Shown here: positions 1 through 4,912 of the stretch, piece by piece | How positions within the stretch are numbered: position 1 is the first letter of the stretch | Layout: every line of letters starts with the position of its first letter | NCBI GenBank assembly: GCA_009840695.1 | Contig: VXNG01000269.1 | Span: 1-5,789 of the forward strand | DNA from: Acidimicrobiaceae bacterium | Lineage (GTDB): Bacteria > Actinomycetota > Acidimicrobiia > Acidimicrobiales > Aldehydirespiratoraceae | Length of the DNA stretch: 5,789 bases | Direction: 5' to 3' | Position numbers and translations under genes: made by a program | The notes under the pieces: model-generated | Seen by the model: only the letters and a program-made list of their open reading frames with translations | The model's database searches: none | What the model was told of the DNA's origin: nothing

Positions 1-10
1 CTCCACTGGC

Positions 11-886
11 GTGGAGTGGAACCCGGAACCCCAGGACCAGGGTCCGTTCTGGCCCGATACCGCCGAGAGGCGCAGCCCGAGGTGGGCGCCGATTCTCGTA
101 GCTGTCGCGTTGGTGATCGTGGTCGTGGGCGGTGTGATCTGGTGGCTCGGTCGAGACGACGGAGACGACGGTGATACTCCGGTCGCTGCGGACGACACCG
201 AGGAGTTGAGCCAAGACAACGAAGCGGACGAGGCGCCCGCCGTCGATGACGACGACGGAAGCGCCGAGAGCGGGAACGCCGAGGCCGGGAGCACCGAGGA
301 CGGGAGCTCCGAGGCCGGGACGACCACGACCTCCGCCTCCGCGACGACATCCACTACGACCACGGTCCAGGCCACCACCACCACGATCACGACCGTGCCA
401 CCGGACAATCCAGAGCAATTCGGCCCGCCGACGCTCAGCAACCGGTCCACCGTCTCAACTGTCGGCCTCGACGAGGTCCACTTCGGAATGACGGTCGCCG
501 CGGCCCAGCAGGCCGCAGGGACGGTGCTGGTACCGGCGGGACCGACCGGCGCCTGCTATCACGTGGTCCCCCACGACGCTCCCGAGGGGATCGTCTTCCT
601 GGTGCACTCGGGCACCATTGAGCGAGTGGACATCAACAGCGGCCCGATCACAACCCGCTCCGGCGTGGGCGTCGGGTCTCCCGAGAGCATGGTCACCGAC
701 CTCTTCGGCGACAGGATCGAGCGGGAGGTGCGGGTCGACGGCACCGTCGACCTGGTCTTCGTGCCCAGGGATCCGGGAGACCAGGACTACCGGGTGGTGT
801 TCAACATCTCGGAGGGAACCGTGCGGGCCTATAAGTCCGGGCGCCTGCCTCAGGTGATGCTGGACACCGGCTGCGAGACTTCCTGA
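11..886 (+). CDS. Single-pass membrane protein with Thr-rich linker and extracytoplasmic domain
   Basis: The 291-residue reading has a cytoplasmic head of about 26 residues and one hydrophobic segment at 27-46 (ILVAVALVIVVVGGVIWWLG). A long acidic, then threonine-rich, linker follows (about 49-135), and then a compact domain (about 145-289). That domain starts with GLDEVHFGMTVAAAQQAAG and holds ITTRSGVGVGSPESMV. I recognise it as a recurring unnamed actinobacterial exported domain, usually called hypothetical. Cys182 and Cys288 are its only cysteines and could form a disulfide outside the membrane. The function is unknown; a cell-surface or periplasmic role is inferred from topology. The GTG start at 11 is uncertain: no ribosome site is visible in the ten bases before it and the frame stays open to the window edge, so the gene may begin upstream. 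Its stop lies 28 bases from that of the convergent lipoprotein gene. Confidence 0.8.
   Translation: MEWNPEPQDQGPFWPDTAERRSPRWAPILVAVALVIVVVGGVIWWLGRDDGDDGDTPVAADDTEELSQDNEADEAPAVDDDDGSAESGNAEAGSTEDGSSEAGTTTTSASATTSTTTTVQATTTTITTVPPDNPEQFGPPTLSNRSTVSTVGLDEVHFGMTVAAAQQAAGTVLVPAGPTGACYHVVPHDAPEGIVFLVHSGTIERVDINSGPITTRSGVGVGSPESMVTDLFGDRIEREVRVDGTVDLVFVPRDPGDQDYRVVFNISEGTVRAYKSGRLPQVMLDTGCETS
263..322 (+). repeat. Four 15-bp in-frame repeats (pentapeptide [A/S/T]-E-x-G-x)
   Basis: Four consecutive 15-base units encode AESGN, AEAGS, TEDGS and SEAGT (residues 85-104) in the linker of the membrane protein. They lead straight into a Thr/Ser-rich stretch (about 104-129). This looks like replication slippage in a disordered, surface-exposed spacer. 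Such Thr/Ser tracts can be O-mannosylated in actinobacteria, but nothing here proves that. Confidence 0.7.
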
Positions 887-922
887 GGCCAATCCTGCCC
901 AGCCAGCGAGCCCGTCAGGAAG
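879..922. terminator. Inverted repeat across two convergent stop codons, possible bidirectional terminator
   Basis: CTTCCTGA at 879-886 is the exact reverse complement of TCAGGAAG at 915-922. Each arm contains the stop codon of one of the two convergent genes. The loop is 28 bases, and there is no T-tract on either side. The stem is only eight pairs, so this is a weak terminator candidate and could be chance. Confidence 0.3.
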
Positions 923-1454
923 GCGATTCGCGCTCGTAGCTGTAGCAGTGGATCTCGAACTCCCCGAAGCCGACCTCCGTGGCCTCGAAGGTCTCCGGGT
1001 CCAGGTCCTTCACGAAGCGGATGGCCGAAGCGCGGATCACGTCGTCCTGCACATAGAAGTCCAAGGGACTGTCCAGCGACGGGTCGATTTCCGTCCCGTC
1101 CGCGAGCGTCAGACCCACGTACGGTTCGACGAACGAGGCCTCTACGAACAGCTGCACCTGGCCACCGGAGTTCGGGTCGTCGCCCACCCCTACGGCGCGT
1201 ACCTCGCCTGCGCCGCGGTCATAGCAGGTGACGGTGAACTCGTACTGGACGTCGCCGACCTTGGCTGTTCCCTCGGAGCGAGGAGGCTCCGGCGGTGCGG
1301 TGGTCGTGGTCACGACCTCCTCGGGGACGGCCTCCTCACTCACCAGCGGACCGTCGGCGGTGTCCGCGCAGGCCGACGCGACTGCGGCCGCTCCGGCGAC
1401 CGCGAGCAAGGCGCCCAACAGTCTTCCGGGCGCGCGGCGGCAACGGGACGGCAT
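915..1454 (-). CDS. Predicted exported lipoprotein, LpqH-like layout
   Basis: The 179-residue protein has a basic N-terminus (MPSRCRRAPGR), a hydrophobic segment at about 12-28, and a lipobox-like end VASAC with Cys29 as the likely acylated residue. The -3 position is Ala rather than the usual Leu, so the lipobox is weak. A Pro/Thr/Glu-rich spacer (about 38-62) leads to a mature domain with Cys77 (FTVTC) and Cys170 (FEIHC) near its two ends, a likely disulfide pair. This Cys-to-FEIxC layout resembles the mycobacterial 19-kDa lipoprotein family (LpqH), but similarity is loose and I call it by layout only. It would sit on the outer face of the membrane. The ATG at 1454 is supported by a TAGCGT box six bases upstream, which fits a leaderless transcript. 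Confidence 0.8.
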   Translation of the reverse strand: MPSRCRRAPGRLLGALLAVAGAAAVASACADTADGPLVSEEAVPEEVVTTTTAPPEPPRSEGTAKVGDVQYEFTVTCYDRGAGEVRAVGVGDDPNSGGQVQLFVEASFVEPYVGLTLADGTEIDPSLDSPLDFYVQDDVIRASAIRFVKDLDPETFEATEVGFGEFEIHCYSYERESPS

Positions 1455-1460
1455 CGCGCA

Positions 1461-1466
1461 ACGCTA
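1461..1466 (-). promoter_or_regulatory. -10 box TAGCGT, leaderless-type promoter of the lipoprotein gene
   Basis: On the minus strand TAGCGT is followed by six bases (TGCGCG) and then the ATG at 1454. TANNNT about six bases from the first transcribed base is the usual actinobacterial -10 element, so transcription would begin at or next to the start codon. I find no convincing -35 at normal spacing; TTGATG (1490-1495) lies 23 bases away, which is too far. Confidence 0.55.
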
Positions 1467-1520
1467 CGCGCCCGACGTTCGGCACGCCGCATCAAGGGCC
1501 CCGCGACCCGGGTGGAGATG

Positions 1521-1526
1521 TAGGGT
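1521..1526 (+). promoter_or_regulatory. -10 box TAGGGT, leaderless-type promoter of the small peptide-cyclophilin operon
   Basis: TAGGGT is followed by six bases (TGGGCG) and the GTG start at 1533, the same spacing as at the divergent lipoprotein gene. The 78-base region 1455-1532 is therefore a compact divergent promoter region with about 54 bases between the two -10 boxes. No clear -35 is visible. A GGAG at 1514-1517 is too far from the GTG to be a good ribosome site, which also favours a leaderless start. Confidence 0.55.
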
Positions 1527-1532
1527 TGGGCG

Positions 1533-1709
1533 GTGCCGTCCCAGAGCGATCTACGAAAGCGTCAGGTCCGGGCCGCCGGGCAGTCGACCGGCCGCAGGCA
1601 GCGCACCAGCTCTCGCCGGGACCGGCAGCGCCGCCTGGTCGCGGTGGTTGCCGTGCTGGTGGTGGTGATGATGGTGGCTTCACTGGCCGTGGGACTCCTG
1701 GCCGCCTAG
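1533..1709 (+). CDS. Small basic single-pass membrane peptide (58 residues) before the cyclophilin
   Basis: The 58-residue frame begins MPSQSDLRKRQVRAAG and ends GLLAA. Residues 1-34 are very rich in Arg, Lys, Gln and Ser. Residues 35-58 are a continuous hydrophobic helix (LVAVVAVLVVVMMVASLAVG...). Positive-inside logic puts the N-terminus in the cytoplasm and leaves almost nothing outside. The GTG is the only upstream start, since an in-frame TAG lies at 1521-1523, and it sits six bases after a TAGGGT box. The stop is 14 bases before the cyclophilin ATG, so the two genes are probably one operon. The sharp split between basic head and hydrophobic tail is hard to explain as noise, and the longer overlapping frames here do not look like protein. 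Function is unknown; I recognise no named family. Confidence 0.72.
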   Translation: MPSQSDLRKRQVRAAGQSTGRRQRTSSRRDRQRRLVAVVAVLVVVMMVASLAVGLLAA

Positions 1710-1723
1710 GGGCACGAAGGCCG

Positions 1724-2590
1724 ATGAGCACGGAGAAGCGGGAGCGTCAGCGCGAGAACCGGCGGCTGCGCCTGGCCGCCGATGAGGCCGCCGCCAAGCA
1801 GTACGCGACCCGACGGCGCGTCAAGCTCATCGGTATGGCGGCGGTGGCGGTCGCGGCCGCACTGGCCGTGCTCGGGTTCCTCCAGCAGCGCAACAACTCC
1901 GAACCCGAGCCCGCGGTCGAGCCGGCCGCTGAGTCGACAGCCGATCCCGCCGCCGCGCCGGCCGCTGAGTCGACGGCAGGAGCATGCCCGGCGGCCGACG
2001 GCTCGAGCCCACGCATGATCGACTTCGACGGTCCCCAGCCCATGTGCATCGACCCTGAGGCCGGCTATGTCGCCGTTTTCGACACCAGCGAGGGCGAGAT
2101 GCGTTTCGAGCTGACCGCCTCGGAGACTCCACTGACCGTCAACAACTTCGTGACCCTGGCCCGCTGGGGCTACTACGACGGAACCCTGCTGTTCCGCACC
2201 GACCCCTCGATCGACATCATCCAGGGCGGCTCACCCCACACCAACGACAACCGGGATCCGGGTCCCGGATACACGATCCCCGACGAGCCTTCCTTCGAAG
2301 TCGATCCGGATACCGGCAATCTCACCGGGCCGTACCGCTACCAGCCCGGTCAGATCGTGATGGCCCGATCGGCGGGGCAGGACTCGGCCAGCGCGCAGTT
2401 CTTCCTGACGACCGGCCCCAACGCGTCCAAGCTGGACGGCCAGGGCACCTACGTGGTGTTCGGCCAGACCGATGACGCCGGACTGGCCGTGGCCCGGTCG
2501 ATAATCGGCCTTCACGAGCCGGGCGGACCGCTGGGCGGGGCGCCGTCTCGTGACGTCACCGTCCACTCGGTGACGATCGAGGAGACCTGA
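1724..2590 (+). CDS. Membrane-anchored cyclophilin-type peptidyl-prolyl cis-trans isomerase
   Basis: The 288-residue protein catalyses cis-trans isomerisation of Xaa-Pro bonds and probably assists folding of exported proteins. It has a charged cytoplasmic head (1-33), one membrane segment (about 34-52), an Ala/Pro/Glu linker (about 58-88) and a cyclophilin domain (about 114-286) outside the membrane. Visible signatures are TVNNFVTLARWGYYDGTLLF, Arg158 in FRTD (equivalent to human CypA Arg55), Gln167 in IQGG (Gln63), AQFFLTT (225-231) and TYVVFG. The CypA Trp121 position reads Lys236, so weak cyclosporin binding is expected. ATG 1724 is chosen because it begins the basic head. AGGGG (1708-1712) or GAAGG (1716-1720) could serve as ribosome site. 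Upstream in-frame codons are out of frame with the better-supported small peptide and are Gly/Pro/Arg-rich noise. Confidence 0.93.
   Translation: MSTEKRERQRENRRLRLAADEAAAKQYATRRRVKLIGMAAVAVAAALAVLGFLQQRNNSEPEPAVEPAAESTADPAAAPAAESTAGACPAADGSSPRMIDFDGPQPMCIDPEAGYVAVFDTSEGEMRFELTASETPLTVNNFVTLARWGYYDGTLLFRTDPSIDIIQGGSPHTNDNRDPGPGYTIPDEPSFEVDPDTGNLTGPYRYQPGQIVMARSAGQDSASAQFFLTTGPNASKLDGQGTYVVFGQTDDAGLAVARSIIGLHEPGGPLGGAPSRDVTVHSVTIEET
1921..1974 (+). repeat. 18-bp direct repeat in the cyclophilin linker
   Basis: The 18 bases at 1921-1938 recur exactly at 1957-1974, 36 bases on, so the duplication is in frame. They encode the repeated PAAESTA of the linker between membrane segment and isomerase domain. 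It is probably a slippage product in a flexible spacer. Confidence 0.7.
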
Positions 2591-2594
2591 GCAG

Positions 2595-2642
2595 GAATTG
2601 GCAGTTGTGAGTGCCGATTAGGGCATCCTGGGCTGCCAATTC
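2595..2642. terminator. 10-bp perfect inverted repeat, likely bidirectional terminator
   Basis: GAATTGGCAG at 2595-2604 is the exact reverse complement of CTGCCAATTC at 2633-2642. G-T pairs could extend both ends of the stem. The 28-base loop holds a smaller TGCC/GGCA hairpin. It spans the 27-base gap between two convergent genes, with the right arm inside the last codons of the S51-like gene. There is no clear T-tract, so termination may not be strong. An operator for an unknown regulator is the less likely alternative. Confidence 0.5.
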
Positions 2643-3307
2643 TCCAGAGTGACGGTGGTGCCGCCCCGGCGGGCCTCGACCGTGCCACCGAGCACGGCCC
2701 AGTCGTCGGGGCTGGAGGATGACCAAAGGACCTGCGGCTCGGCCGTGGAACACACCGCCGCGCCGGACTCCAACGCCATGAACAGCAGCGACTCGGGGAC
2801 CATGCGCCACAGGCGCCGGCGCCGGTCACGGGGCCAGTTCTCCCAGCCCGCGGCCACCACGATGCCGTCGTGAAGCCCCAGGCCAACCGTGAGTGCCCCG
2901 CCCCGGTCGTCCACCATGGAGGCGCACACCGCGGCCGCGGCCGCGCCCGACCAGACGATGTCGGCGCCGCGCCCCTGGGCGGCGACGATGGCCTCCAGCA
3001 GCGGGGTTGCCTTGACCGCGCTCACAAAATGGGCGGGAGATCCGTCCAGCACGAGCACGCCGTCGCACTCTGCGATCGGCCCGGAGACGTCGGGGTCCAG
3101 CGCGTCGGACCGGCGCAATGCGCTCACGACTGCGTGGTCGAGGGCCAGTTCGTCGGCCCACGTGCCGATCCGAGACATCAGCGCGTCGGGACGCCGGAAG
3201 GCGGCCGCCACGGTCACCACCGCGACCGAAGTGCAACCCGCCAGAACACGGCCCGCGGGCGTGCCCGCGTCCAACTCGCGGCCCCCGGCAAGAACGACCC
3301 GGCTCAT
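2618..3307 (-). CDS. Peptidase S51 / cyanophycinase-like protein, catalytic residues apparently missing
   Basis: The 229-residue protein has a class-I glutamine-amidotransferase-like fold by pattern: MSRVVLAGG at the start, CDGVLVLDGSPAHFVSAV (81-98), IVWSGAAAAAVCASM (117-131), then RGGALTVGLGLHDGIVVA (135-152). The last block matches the GGAxTxGLGL region of cyanophycinase and peptidase E relatives, which cleave peptide bonds with a Ser-His-Glu set. Where the family has GxSAGAAV the sequence reads GAAAAAV, with Ala122 at the nucleophile position. Where I expect PHF with the catalytic His it reads AGW (153-155). It therefore looks like a non-catalytic member, perhaps a binding protein. Its ATG overlaps the stop of a 17-codon frame (ATGA), and no good ribosome site precedes it, so translation probably depends on coupling from upstream. 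Confidence 0.72.
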   Translation of the reverse strand: MSRVVLAGGRELDAGTPAGRVLAGCTSVAVVTVAAAFRRPDALMSRIGTWADELALDHAVVSALRRSDALDPDVSGPIAECDGVLVLDGSPAHFVSAVKATPLLEAIVAAQGRGADIVWSGAAAAAVCASMVDDRGGALTVGLGLHDGIVVAAGWENWPRDRRRRLWRMVPESLLFMALESGAAVCSTAEPQVLWSSSSPDDWAVLGGTVEARRGGTTVTLENWQPRMP

Positions 3308-3360
3308 GGCGTTGACCAGACCGGCCCCGCCGCCCCAGCAAGAACGACCCGGCTCATGGC
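3288..3360. repeat. 23-bp exact direct repeat duplicating a translation start region
   Basis: Positions 3288-3310 are identical to 3338-3360, a 50-base offset. Allowing one mismatch the match extends left to 3283 and 3333. Each copy contains the minus-strand start ATG and the codons for MSRVVLA. The 27 bases between the copies (3311-3337) do not match the flanks, so this is not a clean tandem duplication. Confidence 0.85.
3304..3357 (-). CDS. 17-codon upstream frame between methyltransferase-like and S51-like genes
   Basis: ATG at 3357 opens MSRVVLAGAAGPVWSTP and stops at TGA (3304-3306). The start overlaps the methyltransferase-like stop as ATGA, and its own stop overlaps the S51-like start as ATGA. 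A GAGAGG two bases before ATG 3357 is a plausible, if close, ribosome site, while the S51-like start has none. The first eight codons copy the S51-like N-terminus in a different frame. It may act as a coupling frame that carries ribosomes across the duplication, or be a by-product of it. Confidence 0.4.
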   Translation of the reverse strand: MSRVVLAGAAGPVWSTP

Positions 3361-3869
3361 CTCTCGGGCCGAGGCGTGGCGCGGCGGACCCTCATCACCA
3401 CGTATCGACGCCACGAGGCCGGGGCCGACCGCGCCTCGCGGCGTTGGATGTCGGTGATCACCAAGCCGCGGGCGCGCACCGCGGACACCACGTCGCGGCC
3501 CCTGGTGCGGAGCAAGGGTGACGGCCAGCGGGAGCGGCTGATCAGCCATCTCGGCAACGTCCCGCGGTCGATCCCGTCCGGCTCCACCATGAGGATCCAT
3601 CCCCCGTCGGCCAGGACCTGCTCGACCGCGGCGACATAGTCCTCGAGCGAAGTTAGCCGGGGCGTGCACATGCAGGACAGGACCGTGTCGTAGCGAACGC
3701 CGCGGCCGACCTCGGACCGCAGAGCTGCCTCGGCATCCTCGACGGGCACGGTGAACACCCGGCCGGCCGCGGTGGCGGCCAGCGCCCGGCAGTGCTCGTC
3801 CACCGCGTCCAGCAGAGCCGCAGGGGGCGCGGCCGGGTCCCGCTCCGCGGCCCGGGCACCGGTGGTCAT
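3354..3869 (-). CDS. SAM-methyltransferase-like protein with apparent loss of motif I
   Basis: The 171-residue protein resembles the second half of class I SAM-dependent methyltransferases. RYDTVLSCMCTPRLTSLEDYVAAVEQVLADGGWILMVEP (59-97) matches the motif IV to VI region, followed by DVVSAVRARGLVITDIQRRE (126-145), a usual C-terminal strand pattern. A full enzyme should have a Gly-rich motif I (as in VLDLGxG) after the helix LLDAVDEHCRALAATAAGR (19-37). Here GR runs straight into VFTVPVEDAEAAL, and only about 22 residues separate it from motif IV. This suggests that some 30-40 residues are missing, and SAM binding is doubtful. No other frame nearby supplies the motif, so a simple frameshift is unlikely. 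ATG 3869 is six bases after a TAGGTT box. It is first in an operon with the S51-like gene. Substrate unknown. Confidence 0.7.
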   Translation of the reverse strand: MTTGARAAERDPAAPPAALLDAVDEHCRALAATAAGRVFTVPVEDAEAALRSEVGRGVRYDTVLSCMCTPRLTSLEDYVAAVEQVLADGGWILMVEPDGIDRGTLPRWLISRSRWPSPLLRTRGRDVVSAVRARGLVITDIQRREARSAPASWRRYVVMRVRRATPRPERP

Positions 3870-3875
3870 CGTTCC

Positions 3876-3881
3876 AACCTA
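3876..3881 (-). promoter_or_regulatory. -10 box TAGGTT, leaderless-type promoter of the methyltransferase-like gene
   Basis: On the minus strand TAGGTT is followed by six bases (GGAACG) and ATG 3869, the same geometry as the two promoters at 1461-1466 and 1521-1526. No strong -35 is seen. A plus-strand TACTCT (3880-3885) overlaps it and might serve as the -10 for the divergent aat gene, but that is much weaker. Confidence 0.55.
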
Positions 3882-3960
3882 CTCTGTCGACCAGAGGCCG
3901 AACTCGTGAGGCCGTGGCCCGAGCGGCCCGTGAGCGAAGCGAACAAGGGCGGAAGACACC

Positions 3961-4005
3961 ATGTTTCGTCGCGATGCAGTAACGGCCACCCACGGGACGC
4001 CTTGA
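3961..4005 (+). CDS. 14-codon upstream frame overlapping the aat start
   Basis: ATG 3961 is preceded by GGAAG at 3951-3955 with five bases between, the best ribosome site in this 135-base intergenic region. The frame reads MFRRDAVTATHGTP and ends at TGA 4003-4005, sharing its last A with the aat ATG (TGATG). The aat start itself has only a poor site (GGGACG). The likely role is translational coupling into aat. It is too short for a protein call on composition alone. The rest of 3870-4004 shows no other clear feature. Confidence 0.4.
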   Translation: MFRRDAVTATHGTP

Positions 4006-4697
4006 TGCCCGCTGATACGCGGCTGGACGCTTGCCGCTGGGTCTTCCCGGATCCCTCATCCAGCGACGAGAGGGGCCTGGTGGCCGTCGGCGCCGACCTT
4101 GAGCCGGCCACCCTGCTGGCCGCCTACAGCCGCGGCCTGTTCCCCATGCCATTGAAGCCGGGAGGACGCATCGGGTGGTGGTCGCCTCCTGAGCGCGGCG
4201 TCCTGGAGCCCGACGGGCTGATCGTTCACCGCTCCCTGCGCAAGGCCTGCCGCCGCTTCGAGGTCAGGGTCAACACCGCCTTCGCCGAAGTGGTCGACGG
4301 CTGCGCCGCCCCGGCCCGGCCCCACGGCTGGATCGATGCCCAGATGCGAGCCGCCTACCTGCGATTCCACCACGCCGGCTTCGCCCACAGCGTCGAGACT
4401 TGGAGCGACGGAAAGCTGGTAGGCGGACTCTACGGAGTGGCCGTCGGCGGTCTGTTCGCAGGCGAGTCCATGTTCTACCGGGCCCGGGACGCCTCGAAGG
4501 TGGCGCTGGTGGCCCTGGCCGACGGCCTGCGCGACGGCCATCCGAGGCTGATCGACGTCCAGTGGGCGACGCCGCATCTGCGCTCCCTCGGCGTGCAAGC
4601 CGTCCCGCGCCACCAATACCTGCACCGCCTCCCGGAACTGCTCGCCTCGCCAGAGCCCGTGATGTTCAAGCCGAGCTCTCAGGCCCAGCCTCCGTAG
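4005..4697 (+). CDS. aat: Leucyl/phenylalanyl-tRNA-protein transferase
   Basis: The 230-residue enzyme transfers Leu or Phe from charged tRNA to proteins with N-terminal Lys or Arg. In the cytoplasm this marks them for ClpS/ClpAP-type degradation (N-degron pathway). Length matches the family (E. coli Aat has 234 residues). Visible motifs are WVFPDP (12-17), GLVAVGADLEPATLLAAYSRGLFPM (24-48), GWWSP (57-61), HGWIDAQMRAAYLRFHHAGFAHSVE (107-131), LVGGLYGVAVGGLFAGESMF and LIDVQWATPHLRSLG. Glu154 in GESMF and Gln186 in DVQW sit 32 residues apart, as do the catalytic Glu156 and Gln188 of E. coli Aat. ATG 4005 places WVFPDP at the normal distance. An in-frame GTG at 3930 is possible but would add a poorly conserved tail. 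Its 3' end overlaps the convergent epsilon-subunit gene by 19 bases. No ClpS partner is in the window. Confidence 0.95.
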   Translation: MPADTRLDACRWVFPDPSSSDERGLVAVGADLEPATLLAAYSRGLFPMPLKPGGRIGWWSPPERGVLEPDGLIVHRSLRKACRRFEVRVNTAFAEVVDGCAAPARPHGWIDAQMRAAYLRFHHAGFAHSVETWSDGKLVGGLYGVAVGGLFAGESMFYRARDASKVALVALADGLRDGHPRLIDVQWATPHLRSLGVQAVPRHQYLHRLPELLASPEPVMFKPSSQAQPP

Positions 4698-4912
4698 CGG
4701 GTCCGGCGTCTCCAGGGTCGGCCCGCGTAGCGCCAGCGCGGTGAGGGCGCCGGGCTCGTGACGGCAACCAGGTGTGGCCAGATCTCGGAGCGGAGCCCCT
4801 CGATCGCGCTCACGATCGCGGCCCGCTCGGCGTCGGTCGGCTCCGGAGTGATCGACGCGATCTCCAGGCCGCTCGCAGGCCGGGCTTCGACGTCCGCCTC
4901 CGGGGCAGTCAC
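4679..4912 (-). CDS. accE: Acyl-CoA carboxylase epsilon subunit
   Basis: The 77-residue protein begins MTAPEADVEARPASG. Its core LEIASITPEPTDAERAAIVSAIEGL (16-40) matches the start of actinobacterial epsilon subunits, which have a beta-strand, a T/PEE/DxxA turn and an Ala-rich helix. The tail SPRWRYAGRPWRRRTRYGGWA matches their Trp/Arg-rich end. These small proteins bind the biotin-dependent acyl-CoA carboxylase complex and raise its activity. The GTG start at 4912 overlaps the TGA of the beta-subunit gene (GTGA), a sign of translational coupling and equal expression. In-frame codons continue upstream, but they lie opposite the beta-subunit coding sequence in another frame and read as Arg/Gly-rich noise. 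Its last 19 bases overlap the 3' end of aat on the other strand. Confidence 0.85.
   Translation of the reverse strand: MTAPEADVEARPASGLEIASITPEPTDAERAAIVSAIEGLRSEIWPHLVAVTSPAPSPRWRYAGRPWRRRTRYGGWA

Noticed and set aside
1295..1723. Long N-terminal extension of the cyclophilin frame
   Set aside because: The residues are Arg/Pro/Gly-rich noise, the stretch overlaps the lipoprotein gene on the other strand and the better-supported small peptide, and the ATG at 1724 begins a typical basic head plus membrane segment.
2826..3341. Overlapping minus-strand frame of 171 codons within the S51-like gene
   Set aside because: Arg/Gly-rich shadow with no recognisable domain, while the S51-like frame carries family blocks.
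3880..3885. TACTCT as the -10 box for aat
   Set aside because: It matches TANNNT but has no clear -35, overlaps the opposite -10 box, and would leave an untranslated leader of over 100 bases; too weak to list as a feature.
3304..4152. Open minus-strand frame of 282 codons across the methyltransferase-like gene
   Set aside because: Composition is Arg/Gly/Pro-rich without motifs, and it crosses the divergent promoter region and the start of aat. Only its last 17 codons, after ATG 3357, are of interest.
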